A stretch of 64,000 nucleotides of DNA from Desulfofalx alkaliphila DSM 12257. GTDB lineage: Bacteria; Bacillota; Desulfotomaculia; Desulfotomaculales; Desulfohalotomaculaceae. Positions within the stretch are counted from its first letter, which is position 1. Each line of letters opens with the position of its first letter. The DNA lies in the NCBI RefSeq assembly GCF_000711975.1, contig NZ_JONT01000013.1:1-64000 (forward strand). Direction: 5' to 3'. The notes beneath the pieces are model-generated. The model made no database searches, was not told the DNA's origin, and saw nothing but the letters and a program-made list of their open reading frames with translations. The translations under genes were made by a program, and so were the position numbers. This document shows, piece after piece, positions 1 to 7,434 of this stretch.

Positions 1-351
1 ATAAAGATATATTGTGAAGAGGACTGTGGTGGAAGTGGAACAGAAGGACATGTAAGCCATGTATTATCGGCTCGTTTAAGTAGTCGTCCTATGGGCTGGG
101 GCCGAAAAGGTCTAAAAGCCATGGCAGAACTGCGGGCATATACCAGCAGTGGTGGAAAAGTTAAATTGGAACATTTAAAACGGCTGTGTAATAATACCTA
201 TAGTCTAGGAAAAGCTGGTACAGCCAAGATGTGCAATATTTATAAACAGACACAGGAACAATTTAAGAATGTGACGATATTAAACCGCGGGAAAGTAATA
301 CCTATGTTTCGATGTTTAAAAGGTATACAGCATGGGTCATTTAAAATCTAA
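1..351 (+). mobile_element. C-terminal fragment of an ISLre2-family (UPF0236) transposase
   Basis: The frame is open from base 1 to a TAA at 349-351, so about 116 C-terminal residues are visible and the 5' part lies outside the window. The segment EGHVSHVLSARLSSRPMGW, followed by a KAMAELRAY-like stretch, is the conserved C-terminal block of ISLre2/UPF0236 transposases as I recall the family. I could not see the catalytic core or either terminal inverted repeat, so completeness of the element is unknown. It stops about 57 bp before the thrS promoter, so the insertion seems to have spared thrS control. The family call rests on recalled motif similarity only. Confidence 0.7.
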
Positions 352-407
352 AAACCAAGATGAGTGGTCGGAAAGAAATATCCTACAAAAAGTTGACACC
401 GTCAAAG

Positions 408-436
408 TTGACAGTGTTATGACTGTTAAATATAAT
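408..436 (+). promoter_or_regulatory. Sigma-A promoter of thrS
   Basis: TTGACA (408-413) and TATAAT (431-436) are separated by exactly 17 bp, a perfect consensus promoter. Transcription should start near 443, just before the T-box leader. A second TTGACA at 393-398 and an intervening GTCAA make two small inverted repeats here, possibly by chance. Confidence 0.85.
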
Positions 437-442
437 AATGAA

Positions 443-722
443 TAATGCTAAATGAATCTAAATATCAGACCATGATAAGGAAAAGTAAACTGTATCCATC
501 CATCAGAGAAAGGGTGCCCTGGCTGAAAGCACCTTTGGCACTGGTGCAGTTGAAAACCACCTTTGAGTCGCTGGCTGAAAGCAGTTATTTTAACTGCAAT
601 TAAGCTAGGCCGGTGGGCAACCGTTACCTGCCTAACCAAGTTGAGCAGATTTTTATATATCTGCTAAACAGGGTGGAACCGCGGGCAAAAACCCCGTCCC
701 TGATATGGGACGGGGTTTATTT
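443..722 (+). promoter_or_regulatory. T-box riboswitch leader of thrS (threonine)
   Basis: The T-box sequence AGGGTGGAACCGCGGG lies at 670-685 and is followed by a G+C-rich terminator (about 690-700 paired with 707-717) and a T run. The 5' stem I begins with a GATAAGG...AGTAA element at 474-487. An ACC triplet at 556-558 (or 559-561) in the stem I region fits a threonine specifier and matches the downstream gene. Uncharged tRNA-Thr should stabilise the antiterminator and switch on thrS. The specifier assignment is by inspection, without a folded model. Confidence 0.9.
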
Positions 723-802
723 TTTAAACATAGACTTAGCCTGGGCATTTACCGAAACAAAAGAATTAGGATTTGCTGGGCGGCAAGGAAGGGAGAGCAA
801 CA

Positions 803-2707
803 ATGATTAACGTTAGTTTAAAAGATGGTTCGGTAAGAACATATCCGCCGGGCATCACTGTGGAAGAAATAGCAAAAGACATTAGTGCCGGTTTGGCGAG
901 GGTGGCTTTAGCCGGTAAGGTTAATGGCAAACCGGTGGACTTGAGTTATGCTGTTAATGAAGATGCCAGTCTGGAAATTATCACCTTTAACGATGAGGAG
1001 GGCCAGGATATTTACCGCCACAGCACCGGTCACGTGTTGGCAGAGGCGGTGCAGCGTTTGTACCCGGGTACTAAACTTGCCATTGGCCCGGCTATTAAAG
1101 ATGGTTTTTACTATGACTTTGATTCACCCCATAAATTTACACCGGAAGATTTAGAGAAAATTGAAGCTGAGATGAAAAAAATAATTAAGGAAGATTTGCC
1201 CTTTACCCGGATTGAGTTGTCAAGGGAAGAGGCCATAAAAAAATTCACTGATTCCGGTGAAAAATACAAGGTTGAATTAATAGAGGATTTGCCCGACGAT
1301 GCAGTTATTTCCTGTTACCGCCAAGGGGACTGGGTGGATTTATGTGCCGGCCCCCATGTGCCTTCCACCGGCAAGCTCAAGGCTGTTAAATTAATGAATT
1401 TAGCCGGAGCATACTGGCGGGGCAGTGAAAAGAATAAGATGCTTCAACGTATCTATGGAACTTCTTTTCCCAAAAAATCTTTACTGGATGACTATATCCA
1501 CCGTTTGGAGGAAGCTAAGCGTCGCGACCACCGTAAGTTAGGCCAAGAACTGGATTTGTTTAGTATTCAGGAGGAGGGCCCCGGTTTTCCCTTTTTCCAT
1601 CCCAAGGGCATGGTACTGAGAAACCAGCTGGAAGATTTTTGGCGGCAGGAGCATAAAAAGCGGGGCTATTATGAAATTCGCACCCCAATAATTTTAAACC
1701 GTTCCCTGTGGGAGCAGTCTGGCCACTGGGAGCATTATAAAGAGAACATGTATTTTACCAAAATAGATGATCATGATTTTGCGGTGAAACCAATGAACTG
1801 CCCCGGCAGCATTATGGTATATAAGACAAAGATGCACAGCTACCGGGATTTGCCCATCCGGATGGGCGAATTGGGTTTGGTACACCGCCATGAGCTTTCC
1901 GGGGTGCTGCACGGCTTAATGCGGGTACGCTGCTTCACCCAGGATGATGCCCATATATTTATGCTGCCTTCGCAGGTAAAAGAAGAAATTATGGGAGTAA
2001 TAGACTTATTTGATTATTTCTATAACATATTTAAGCTTTCATATCATGTGGAGCTCTCCACTAAACCGGAGAAGGCAATGGGTTCTGACGAGATATGGGA
2101 CATGGCCACCGGGGCACTTAAAGAAGCCTTGGATGATAAGGGCATAGAATATAAGATCAATGAAGGTGACGGCGCCTTCTATGGTCCTAAAATAGACTTT
2201 CACCTGGAGGACAGTATTGGGCGCACCTGGCAGTGCGGCACAATTCAGCTTGACTTCTTAATGCCCGAAAAATTTGATCTTAACTACGTGGGTGAGGACG
2301 GGCAAAAACACCGCCCGGTTATGATTCACCGGGTGGTATTCGGTAGTATCGAAAGGTTTATCGGCATTCTTACGGAACACTTTGCCGGCGCCTTTCCTGT
2401 TTGGCTGGCACCGGTGCAAGCCAAGGTGATACCCATTACCGATCGCCACGGCCAGTATGCCGCTGACCTGGCAAAGCGATTGGACAGCAAAGGAATTAGG
2501 GTAGAGCTGGATGATCGCAATGAAAAGATAAACTATAAAATTCGTGAGGCACAACATCAAAAGATACCCTATATGCTGGTGGTGGGCGATAAAGAAATGG
2601 AACAGCATAGTGTGGCCGTAAGACACCGCAGCGAAGGTGATTTAGGTGCCATGTCTGTGGATGAGTTTGAATCTAAAATATTAGAAGAAATTCAATCAAA
2701 ATCATAA
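803..2707 (+). CDS. thrS: Threonyl-tRNA synthetase
   Basis: This class II synthetase charges tRNA-Thr with threonine. The 634-residue protein has full family length: an N-terminal TGS domain (about 1-61), the editing/SAD domain with the HSTGH motif (H73-x3-H77), a catalytic core with MNCPGS (zinc-ligand cysteine) and a motif 2 block ending in FTQDDAHIF, motif 3 around GSIERFIG, and a C-terminal anticodon-binding domain. I chose ATG 803 over an in-frame start at 773 because AAGGAAGGGAG lies just upstream at the right distance and family proteins begin at MINVSL-like sequence. Expression is controlled by the T-box leader. The following infC gene has its own promoter. Confidence 0.97.
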   Translation: MINVSLKDGSVRTYPPGITVEEIAKDISAGLARVALAGKVNGKPVDLSYAVNEDASLEIITFNDEEGQDIYRHSTGHVLAEAVQRLYPGTKLAIGPAIKDGFYYDFDSPHKFTPEDLEKIEAEMKKIIKEDLPFTRIELSREEAIKKFTDSGEKYKVELIEDLPDDAVISCYRQGDWVDLCAGPHVPSTGKLKAVKLMNLAGAYWRGSEKNKMLQRIYGTSFPKKSLLDDYIHRLEEAKRRDHRKLGQELDLFSIQEEGPGFPFFHPKGMVLRNQLEDFWRQEHKKRGYYEIRTPIILNRSLWEQSGHWEHYKENMYFTKIDDHDFAVKPMNCPGSIMVYKTKMHSYRDLPIRMGELGLVHRHELSGVLHGLMRVRCFTQDDAHIFMLPSQVKEEIMGVIDLFDYFYNIFKLSYHVELSTKPEKAMGSDEIWDMATGALKEALDDKGIEYKINEGDGAFYGPKIDFHLEDSIGRTWQCGTIQLDFLMPEKFDLNYVGEDGQKHRPVMIHRVVFGSIERFIGILTEHFAGAFPVWLAPVQAKVIPITDRHGQYAADLAKRLDSKGIRVELDDRNEKINYKIREAQHQKIPYMLVVGDKEMEQHSVAVRHRSEGDLGAMSVDEFESKILEEIQSKS

Positions 2708-2709
2708 TA

Positions 2710-2738
2710 TTGACTCATCTGGTGCTGTATGTTATAAT
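2710..2738 (+). promoter_or_regulatory. Sigma-A promoter of infC-rpmI-rplT
   Basis: TTGACT (2710-2715), a 17-bp spacer and TATAAT (2733-2738) lie immediately after the thrS stop codon. Transcription should begin near 2745, giving infC a leader of about 190 nt. Confidence 0.85.
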
Positions 2739-2744
2739 ACCGAT

Positions 2745-2910
2745 GTTGCGAATTGAATATATTTTTTACCAAGTAGAGGCCACCTGCTTCTCACCTTGCG
2801 ACGCCCAGTTGCTGTTAGTAAGGTTTATCTATAGAATGTTTTACCGGATCGGAGAGTCTGGTTTAAAGTCGTTATTGTTAGGGTGGCAAAATGCCACCCT
2901 TATTATTTTG
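2745..2910 (+). promoter_or_regulatory. L20-type autoregulatory leader and attenuator of infC operon
   Basis: A leader of about 190 nt precedes infC and ends in an intrinsic terminator: GGGTGGCA (2881-2888) pairs with TGCCACCC (2892-2899), followed by a T-rich stretch. In Firmicutes the infC-rpmI-rplT operon is typically repressed by ribosomal protein L20 binding such a leader and promoting termination. The terminator, position and gene order are seen; L20 binding is inferred. Confidence 0.75.
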
Positions 2911-2937
2911 TTAAGATTAATTGGGAGGTGAACTTGT

Positions 2938-3459
2938 ATCAGTAAGGATTTGCGGATTAATGAGGAGATACGTGTTAAGGAAGTTAGGCTGGTGGATGAA
3001 CAAAATAATCAGCTAGGAATAATGCCAGTCCGAGACGCCTTACGTATTGCGGAGGAACGTAACTTAGACCTGGTTGAGGTGGCTCCACAGGGAAAGCCCC
3101 CGGTTTGTCGTTTAATGGATTACGGTAAACACAAGTATGAGCAAAGCAAACGGGAAAAAGAAACCAGGAAGAAGCAGCGTATTATTAATGTTAAAGAAGT
3201 GAAGATGCGTCCTAATATTGATGAGCATGATTATCAGGTTAAGTTTCGCAACGCCGTTCGTTTTTTAAAGGATGGCGATAAGGTAAAGGCAACAATTATG
3301 TTTAGAGGACGGGAAATAGTACACAACCCTAAGGGTCAGGCAATACTAGAGCGCATGGCAAATGAATTGTCAGAGCTAAGTGTTATAGAAAGGCGGCCAA
3401 AACTCGAGGGAAGAAATATGATTATGATTTTAGCACCAAAAACAGATAAACAGGACTAG
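2938..3459 (+). CDS. infC: Translation initiation factor IF-3 (AUC start)
   Basis: IF-3 binds the 30S subunit and enforces start-codon and initiator-tRNA selection. The predicted 173-residue protein has the N-domain (INEEIRVKEVRLVDE), a lysine-rich linker, and the C-domain with KVKATIMFRGRE. I place the start at ATC 2938: GGGAGGTG (2923-2930) lies 7 nt upstream, and SKDLRINEEIRV aligns with the usual IF-3 N-terminus. The next in-frame option, TTG 2950, is 19 nt from the SD and would remove conserved residues. A nearer TTG at 2934 is out of frame. IF-3 genes are known for AUU/AUC/AUA starts that allow autoregulation. Confidence 0.93.
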   Translation: MSKDLRINEEIRVKEVRLVDEQNNQLGIMPVRDALRIAEERNLDLVEVAPQGKPPVCRLMDYGKHKYEQSKREKETRKKQRIINVKEVKMRPNIDEHDYQVKFRNAVRFLKDGDKVKATIMFRGREIVHNPKGQAILERMANELSELSVIERRPKLEGRNMIMILAPKTDKQD

Positions 3460-3477
3460 GAAGGAGTGCATTGGATT

Positions 3478-3669
3478 ATGCCTAAGATTAAAACCCACCG
3501 TGGTGCTGCCAAAAGATTTAAGCGCACAGGTAGCGGTAAAATAAAGTACTGGCATGCTTATAAAAGCCATATTTTAGGCAAGAAAACAGCAAAGCGTAAG
3601 CGCCACCTGCGCAAAGGTAGCATAGTTAGTGCTGCAGACGCCCCAAGTATTGATAGGTTAATACCATAA
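3478..3669 (+). CDS. rpmI: 50S ribosomal protein L35
   Basis: This 63-residue basic protein of the large ribosomal subunit starts [15 protein letters not shown], the signature of bacterial L35, and has the lysine/arginine-rich middle of the family. ATG 3478 is used because AAGGAG lies upstream at good spacing; an in-frame extension to 3466 would add four residues unlike the family. It sits between infC and rplT in the universal order infC-rpmI-rplT and should be co-transcribed from the promoter at 2710, under the same leader control. Confidence 0.96.
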   Translation: MPKIKTHRGAAKRFKRTGSGKIKYWHAYKSHILGKKTAKRKRHLRKGSIVSAADAPSIDRLIP

Positions 3670-3705
3670 AAATTACAGATTGATATAGAATAGGAGGTAT
3701 GTCTT

Positions 3706-4065
3706 ATGCCACGGGCGAAAAGCAGTGTTGTATCCCGTAAGAGACATAAAAAAGTACTGAAACTGGCTAAGGGTTACCGCGGCGCAAAAAGCAAGCTGTA
3801 CCGGGTAGCTAATCAGCAGTTGTTGAAATCATTAACTTATGCATATCGCGACCGCAAGGCTCGTAAACGTGAATTCCGCAAACTTTGGATTGCCCGTATT
3901 AATGCCGCTGCACGCAATAACGGAATGAATTATAGCACCTTAATCAGCGGTTTGAAGAAGGCCGGTGTGGAAGTAAATCGTAAGATGCTGGCAGATTTGG
4001 CCGTAAATGATGCCAACGCCTTCAATCAATTGGTAGAAGTGGCAAAGGGTAAGTTGAATCAATAA
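3706..4065 (+). CDS. rplT: 50S ribosomal protein L20
   Basis: L20 is an early-assembly 23S rRNA-binding protein. The 119-residue product begins [23 protein letters not shown]-like and keeps the basic helical N-terminus and the globular C-terminal domain typical of the family at normal length. AGGAGGT precedes the ATG. In Firmicutes the C-terminal domain represses the operon by binding the infC leader, so this gene probably regulates its own operon. A strong terminator follows at 4064-4094. Confidence 0.97.
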   Translation: MPRAKSSVVSRKRHKKVLKLAKGYRGAKSKLYRVANQQLLKSLTYAYRDRKARKREFRKLWIARINAAARNNGMNYSTLISGLKKAGVEVNRKMLADLAVNDANAFNQLVEVAKGKLNQ

Positions 4066-4094
4066 GCATGGGGTGGTAACCCCATGCTTTTTTT
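4064..4094 (+). terminator. Terminator of infC-rpmI-rplT
   Basis: AAGCATGGGGT (4064-4074) pairs perfectly with ACCCCATGCTT (4079-4089) around a GGTA loop, followed by a run of seven T's. Confidence 0.93.
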
Positions 4095-4152
4095 ACCCAG
4101 TTCAACTGTTTCTAAAGGGTTGAAAAACCAAAGGAGTAGGTAGAATATAAAT

Positions 4153-4944
4153 ATGGAGCTAAATAAAAGCAATTGGAAAATTAAATATCTTCGCAAACTT
4201 GGCCGCCGGCAATTTCGCCTGAAGGAAAGAAAATTTATTATTGAAGGGGTACGATTTGTGGAAGAGTTGCTGGGCTCCGGTTGGCAAGTACAAAGTTTAT
4301 TTTATTCAACCAAATTGTTGGAAAACAGCCGGGGTAAAAAGCTTTTGGAGCAGGCCAAGGGGAGAAAAATTGATTGTTGGCAGATTTCAGAAAATCTTTT
4401 TAAGGAGCTGGCGGATACCGAAACCCCCCAGGGTGTGCTGGCCCTGGTTGACATGCCCTGTTATGATATACAGCACATTTTAACAGCGAGTAACCCCTTA
4501 TTGGTTGTGGTGGACGGGGTGCAGGATCCCGGCAACTTAGGCACCATTATTCGCAGTGCCGATGCCGCCGCTGCAACGGGGGTTATTACCCTCAAGGGCA
4601 CCGTAGATTTGTATAACCCAAAGACACTGCGATCGACCATGGGCTCAATCTTTCATTTGCCCATTATCACAGAGCAGCAGCCCAACGAAACTGTAAATAT
4701 ATTAAAACAAAAGGGCATTAAGATTGTGGTTGGTGAGCCCCGCGGTGGTGTTGACATCAACCAAATAAATTTAACACAGCCGGTGGCCCTGGTGGTGGGT
4801 AGCGAGGCCAAGGGGGCCGGTACAGAAATTACCAAGGCCGCCGACCTCAATGCCACCATACCCATGCCCGGGAACGCAGAGTCATTAAACGTATCAGTGG
4901 CCTGTGGGGTTATGCTGTACGAAGTGGTAAGGCAGAGGCTTTAA
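4153..4944 (+). CDS. TrmH/SpoU-family RNA 2'-O-methyltransferase
   Basis: A 263-residue SPOUT enzyme that should methylate a ribose 2'-OH in rRNA (possibly tRNA) using S-adenosylmethionine. The N-terminal substrate-binding domain (about 1-105) is followed by the knotted catalytic domain with motif 1 (DPGNLGTIIRSADA), motif 2 (LVVGSEAKG) and motif 3 (IPMPGNAESLNVSVA). This architecture and its position after rplT match the YsgA/RlmB-like genes of Firmicutes. The target nucleotide cannot be read from the sequence. AAGGAG lies rather far (about 15 nt) from ATG 4153, so the start is slightly uncertain. Confidence 0.9.
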   Translation: MELNKSNWKIKYLRKLGRRQFRLKERKFIIEGVRFVEELLGSGWQVQSLFYSTKLLENSRGKKLLEQAKGRKIDCWQISENLFKELADTETPQGVLALVDMPCYDIQHILTASNPLLVVVDGVQDPGNLGTIIRSADAAAATGVITLKGTVDLYNPKTLRSTMGSIFHLPIITEQQPNETVNILKQKGIKIVVGEPRGGVDINQINLTQPVALVVGSEAKGAGTEITKAADLNATIPMPGNAESLNVSVACGVMLYEVVRQRL

Positions 4945-5000
4945 TAGTTGCTTTGTAAAAAGTTGTAATGATAGCAGGTGGCATAACATAATATTTGTGA

Positions 5001-5018
5001 GTAATAGTAGTAATTACT
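5001..5018 (+). promoter_or_regulatory. Possible Zur/AdcR-type operator before the zinc-binding protein gene
   Basis: An AT-rich inverted repeat lies about 20-35 bp upstream of the start: GTAAT (5001-5005) and ATTAC (5013-5017) flank 7 bp, and AGTAATTACT (5009-5018) is itself a perfect palindrome. Gram-positive Zur boxes contain GTAAT and ATTAC half-sites, though usually separated by one base. The match is loose and the function is a guess. Confidence 0.3.
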
Positions 5019-5036
5019 GTTTTAGGAGGCGATGCA

Positions 5037-5990
5037 TTGTTGAGAAAGAATTACTACATTTCCCTGGTAATTGTTTTAACAGCAATGCTTTTTTTGACTG
5101 GCTGTGCCACTTCGTCAACAGCGGGGGATACTGAAGTTAATCAAGGGGAGGATAAACTTATAGTTTACACCACAATCTTTCCCCTCTACGATTTTACCCG
5201 CAATGTGGGAGGCGACCTGGTTGAGGTAATCAATTTTATACCGCTGGGTCAAGATGCCCATCATTGGGAACCCACCCCCTCTGCCCTTGCTAACTTAAAA
5301 AATGCAGATATTTTTATCTATAACGGTCTTGGCATGGAGGCCTGGCTAGACAAGTTATTGGGGAATTATCCTAACATCTTGGCAGTTGATGCCAGTGAAG
5401 GCATTGAACTGATCTCCAACTCACACCATGATGATGACCACCAGCACAGCCATGGCAAAGATGAGCCGGTCTATGATCCCCACATCTGGTTAGATCCGTT
5501 AAATGCCAAAGAGCAGGTAAAAACCATATTAAGGGTCTTGATAGAAAGGGACCCGGAGAACAAAGAGTATTACACCGCCAATGCCCAAAACTACCTTAAT
5601 CAGCTTGATGACCTACATAAAGATTACCAAGAGGCGTTAGCAAATACCACACTGAAAAAGTTCGTGGTTTCACATGCTGCATTTGAATATTTGGCCCGAC
5701 GCTATGGTTTAGAGCAAATTGCCATTAGGGGAGTTTTTGCTGATAGCGAACCGGGGCCGGCAACTATGAAAGAAATAGTGAACATTACTAAGGACAGCGG
5801 GCTTAAGTATATTTTCCATGAGACCATGATAAGTCCTAAGGTAAGTGAAGTAATAGCCCAGGAGGCCGGTGTTGACACCCTTTGCCTCAATCCTATCGCT
5901 TCGGTAACTGAAGATGAAATGAATGCAGGTGCCAGTTACATTGGCAAAATGAGAGAAAATTTAAGCAACTTATCAAAAGCGCTGGATTAA
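5037..5990 (+). CDS. Zinc ABC-transporter substrate-binding lipoprotein (ZnuA/AdcA type)
   Basis: A 317-residue cluster A-I periplasmic-type binding protein that should capture Zn(II) (possibly Mn) at the cell surface. A signal peptide ends in the lipobox LTGC (Cys about 23). Metal-ligand histidines are visible in DAHHWEPTPSA, YDPHIWLDP and VSHAAFEY, and a His/Asp-rich loop (HHDDDHQHSHG, about 129-139) typical of zinc members is present. The start is TTG 5037 behind TAGGAGGC; an ATG at 5032 is out of frame and stops at once. No permease or ATPase genes are adjacent, so it is an orphan here and must work with a transporter encoded elsewhere. Confidence 0.92.
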   Translation: MLRKNYYISLVIVLTAMLFLTGCATSSTAGDTEVNQGEDKLIVYTTIFPLYDFTRNVGGDLVEVINFIPLGQDAHHWEPTPSALANLKNADIFIYNGLGMEAWLDKLLGNYPNILAVDASEGIELISNSHHDDDHQHSHGKDEPVYDPHIWLDPLNAKEQVKTILRVLIERDPENKEYYTANAQNYLNQLDDLHKDYQEALANTTLKKFVVSHAAFEYLARRYGLEQIAIRGVFADSEPGPATMKEIVNITKDSGLKYIFHETMISPKVSEVIAQEAGVDTLCLNPIASVTEDEMNAGASYIGKMRENLSNLSKALD

Positions 5991-6025
5991 TTGTTAAAAA
6001 AGGCACATATTATCCGGAAACTTTC

Positions 6026-6054
6026 TTGTATTGCATGGTGCTCTATGATATAAT
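6026..6054 (+). promoter_or_regulatory. Sigma-A promoter upstream of yqzL-like gene and pheST
   Basis: TTGTAT (6026-6031), a 17-bp spacer and TATAAT (6049-6054). Transcription should start near 6061 and run through the small ORF and the attenuator into pheS. Confidence 0.75.
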
Positions 6055-6098
6055 CAAATGCGTAAAGATTCAAAAAACTGAGGAAAGGTTGTGTTTAA

Positions 6099-6191
6099 AT
6101 GATATTTAACGCCGAGTTTTTTTGGAGGCTGTTTGAAGCAACCGGATCCGTCAGAGCTTACATGCTATATAAAAGAATGATTGTTCATTAA
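6099..6191 (+). CDS. YqzL-like small protein (30 aa)
   Basis: A 30-codon gene, MIFNAEFFWRLFEATGSVR followed by AYMLYKRMIVH and TAA. The pattern (aromatic N-terminus, W-x2-F, TGS, x-A-Y-x-L-Y-K) matches the YqzL family of Firmicutes, short proteins of unknown function. GAGGAAAGG (6080-6088) lies about 10 nt upstream of the ATG, so translation is plausible. It lies inside the transcribed leader of pheS, between the promoter at 6026 and the T-box-like attenuator. The family is usually somewhat longer (about 45 residues), so this is a minimal version. Function is unknown, and the assignment rests on recalled family pattern. Confidence 0.7.
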   Translation: MIFNAEFFWRLFEATGSVRAYMLYKRMIVH

Positions 6192-6204
6192 GTTTTTGTT
6201 AATG

Positions 6205-6313
6205 TAATAGGTGGTGCCGTTTTTTCCGCCCTTGTTTTTATACATAGTATAAGCAGCAATATAAGGTAGGTACCGCGGGTTATAAATTCCGTCCCTAAAT
6301 GGCGGAATTTTTT
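6205..6313 (+). promoter_or_regulatory. T-box-like attenuator of pheST
   Basis: AGGTAGGTACCGCGGG (6264-6279) closely resembles the T-box, with two changes in the part that pairs with the tRNA acceptor end. A terminator follows: AAATTCCGTC (6284-6293) pairs with GGCGGAATTT (6301-6310), then T's. GTCCCT at 6291-6296 can act as the 3' arm of the antiterminator. GGTGG...CCGCC (about 6211-6238) could be stem III. I cannot find a canonical stem I or a clear Phe specifier; the space where it should be overlaps the yqzL-like gene. Confidence 0.6.
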
Positions 6314-6386
6314 GTTTTCTGCGGTGATATGGTGTAAAATGGTTTAGTGTGGAAGTATTGTAGAATTCTCGTTTGGAGGTATTTTT

Positions 6387-7409
6387 ATGGAAGAGAAATT
6401 AAGGAACATTGCTGCCGAGGCAAAAAGGTCTTTAGAAGAGGCAGCTACAATTGCAGAACTGAACAATTTACGGGTTAAATATTTAGGCAAAAAAGGGGAA
6501 TTGACTACAGTGCTGCGGGGTATGGGCTCCCTATCGGCTGAGGAAAGACCCAAGATAGGGGCACTGGCCAACAAAATTCGTGCAGAACTGGAGTCTTTAA
6601 TTAACGAACGCAATAAGCGGCTTAAGGAAGAGGAAAAAGGCCGCCGCCTGGCTTTAGAGACCATTGACGTTACGCTGCCGGGAACACCCTTTCCCATGGG
6701 TAACAAGCACCCCCTGACAAAGGTGCAGGAGGAGATTGAAAACATTTTCTTAGGAATGGGATTTGACATTGCCGAAGGGCCGGAAATAGAGTTAGATTAC
6801 TATAATTTTGAAGCCTTAAACTTACCTAAAGATCACCCTGCCAGAGATATGCAGGACACCTTCTTTATTAACTCTGAGGTGCTGCTTCGCACCCACACCT
6901 CACCGGTGCAGGTGCGTACCATGGAAAAAACCACGCCCCATGTTCCGGTGAAGGTGATTTGTCCGGGCAGAGTGTATCGGCGGGACGACGATGCCACACA
7001 CTCACCGATGTTTACCCAGGTGGAGGGTTTGGCCATTGACAAGCGCATCACCTTCAGTGACTTAAAGGGTATCTTGAGTTTGTTTGCCCGCCAGATGTTT
7101 GGTCCAAATACCAAAACAAGATTTCGCCCCAGTTACTTTCCCTTCACTGAGCCCAGTGCAGAGGTGGATATATCCTGCGTCATGTGTAAGGGTAAGGGCT
7201 GCCGTGTGTGCAGCCATACAGGATGGTTAGAGATACTGGGTTCCGGTATGGTTCACCCAAAGGTGCTGGAGATGTCCGGTTATAATCCCGAAGAGGTAAC
7301 AGGTTATGCCTTTGGCATGGGCATTGAGCGCATAGCTATGCTTAAGTACGGCATTGATGATCTTAGACTCTTTTACGATAATGACTTACGCTTTTTAGCG
7401 CAGTTTTAA
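6387..7409 (+). CDS. pheS: Phenylalanyl-tRNA synthetase alpha subunit
   Basis: The 340-residue catalytic subunit of the alpha2-beta2 synthetase that charges tRNA-Phe. It has an N-terminal coiled-coil (about 1-85) that contacts tRNA, then the class II core with motif 2 ([18 protein letters not shown]) and motif 3 ([12 protein letters not shown]-like near 315-325). [13 protein letters not shown] cluster lies near 260, as in many PheS. GGAGGT precedes ATG 6387. It forms an operon with pheT 25 bp downstream, and the T-box-like attenuator upstream predicts induction when charged tRNA-Phe is scarce. Confidence 0.97.
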   Translation: MEEKLRNIAAEAKRSLEEAATIAELNNLRVKYLGKKGELTTVLRGMGSLSAEERPKIGALANKIRAELESLINERNKRLKEEEKGRRLALETIDVTLPGTPFPMGNKHPLTKVQEEIENIFLGMGFDIAEGPEIELDYYNFEALNLPKDHPARDMQDTFFINSEVLLRTHTSPVQVRTMEKTTPHVPVKVICPGRVYRRDDDATHSPMFTQVEGLAIDKRITFSDLKGILSLFARQMFGPNTKTRFRPSYFPFTEPSAEVDISCVMCKGKGCRVCSHTGWLEILGSGMVHPKVLEMSGYNPEEVTGYAFGMGIERIAMLKYGIDDLRLFYDNDLRFLAQF

Positions 7410-7434
7410 TTAAACTGTCAGGAGGTATAAAAAC

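Noticed and set aside
2258-2626. Long minus-strand open frame inside thrS (similar shadows exist in most long genes here, e.g. 10462-10989, 17662-18186, 57240-57704)
   Set aside because: These are antisense frames of clearly conserved genes, without SD sequences or recognisable domains.
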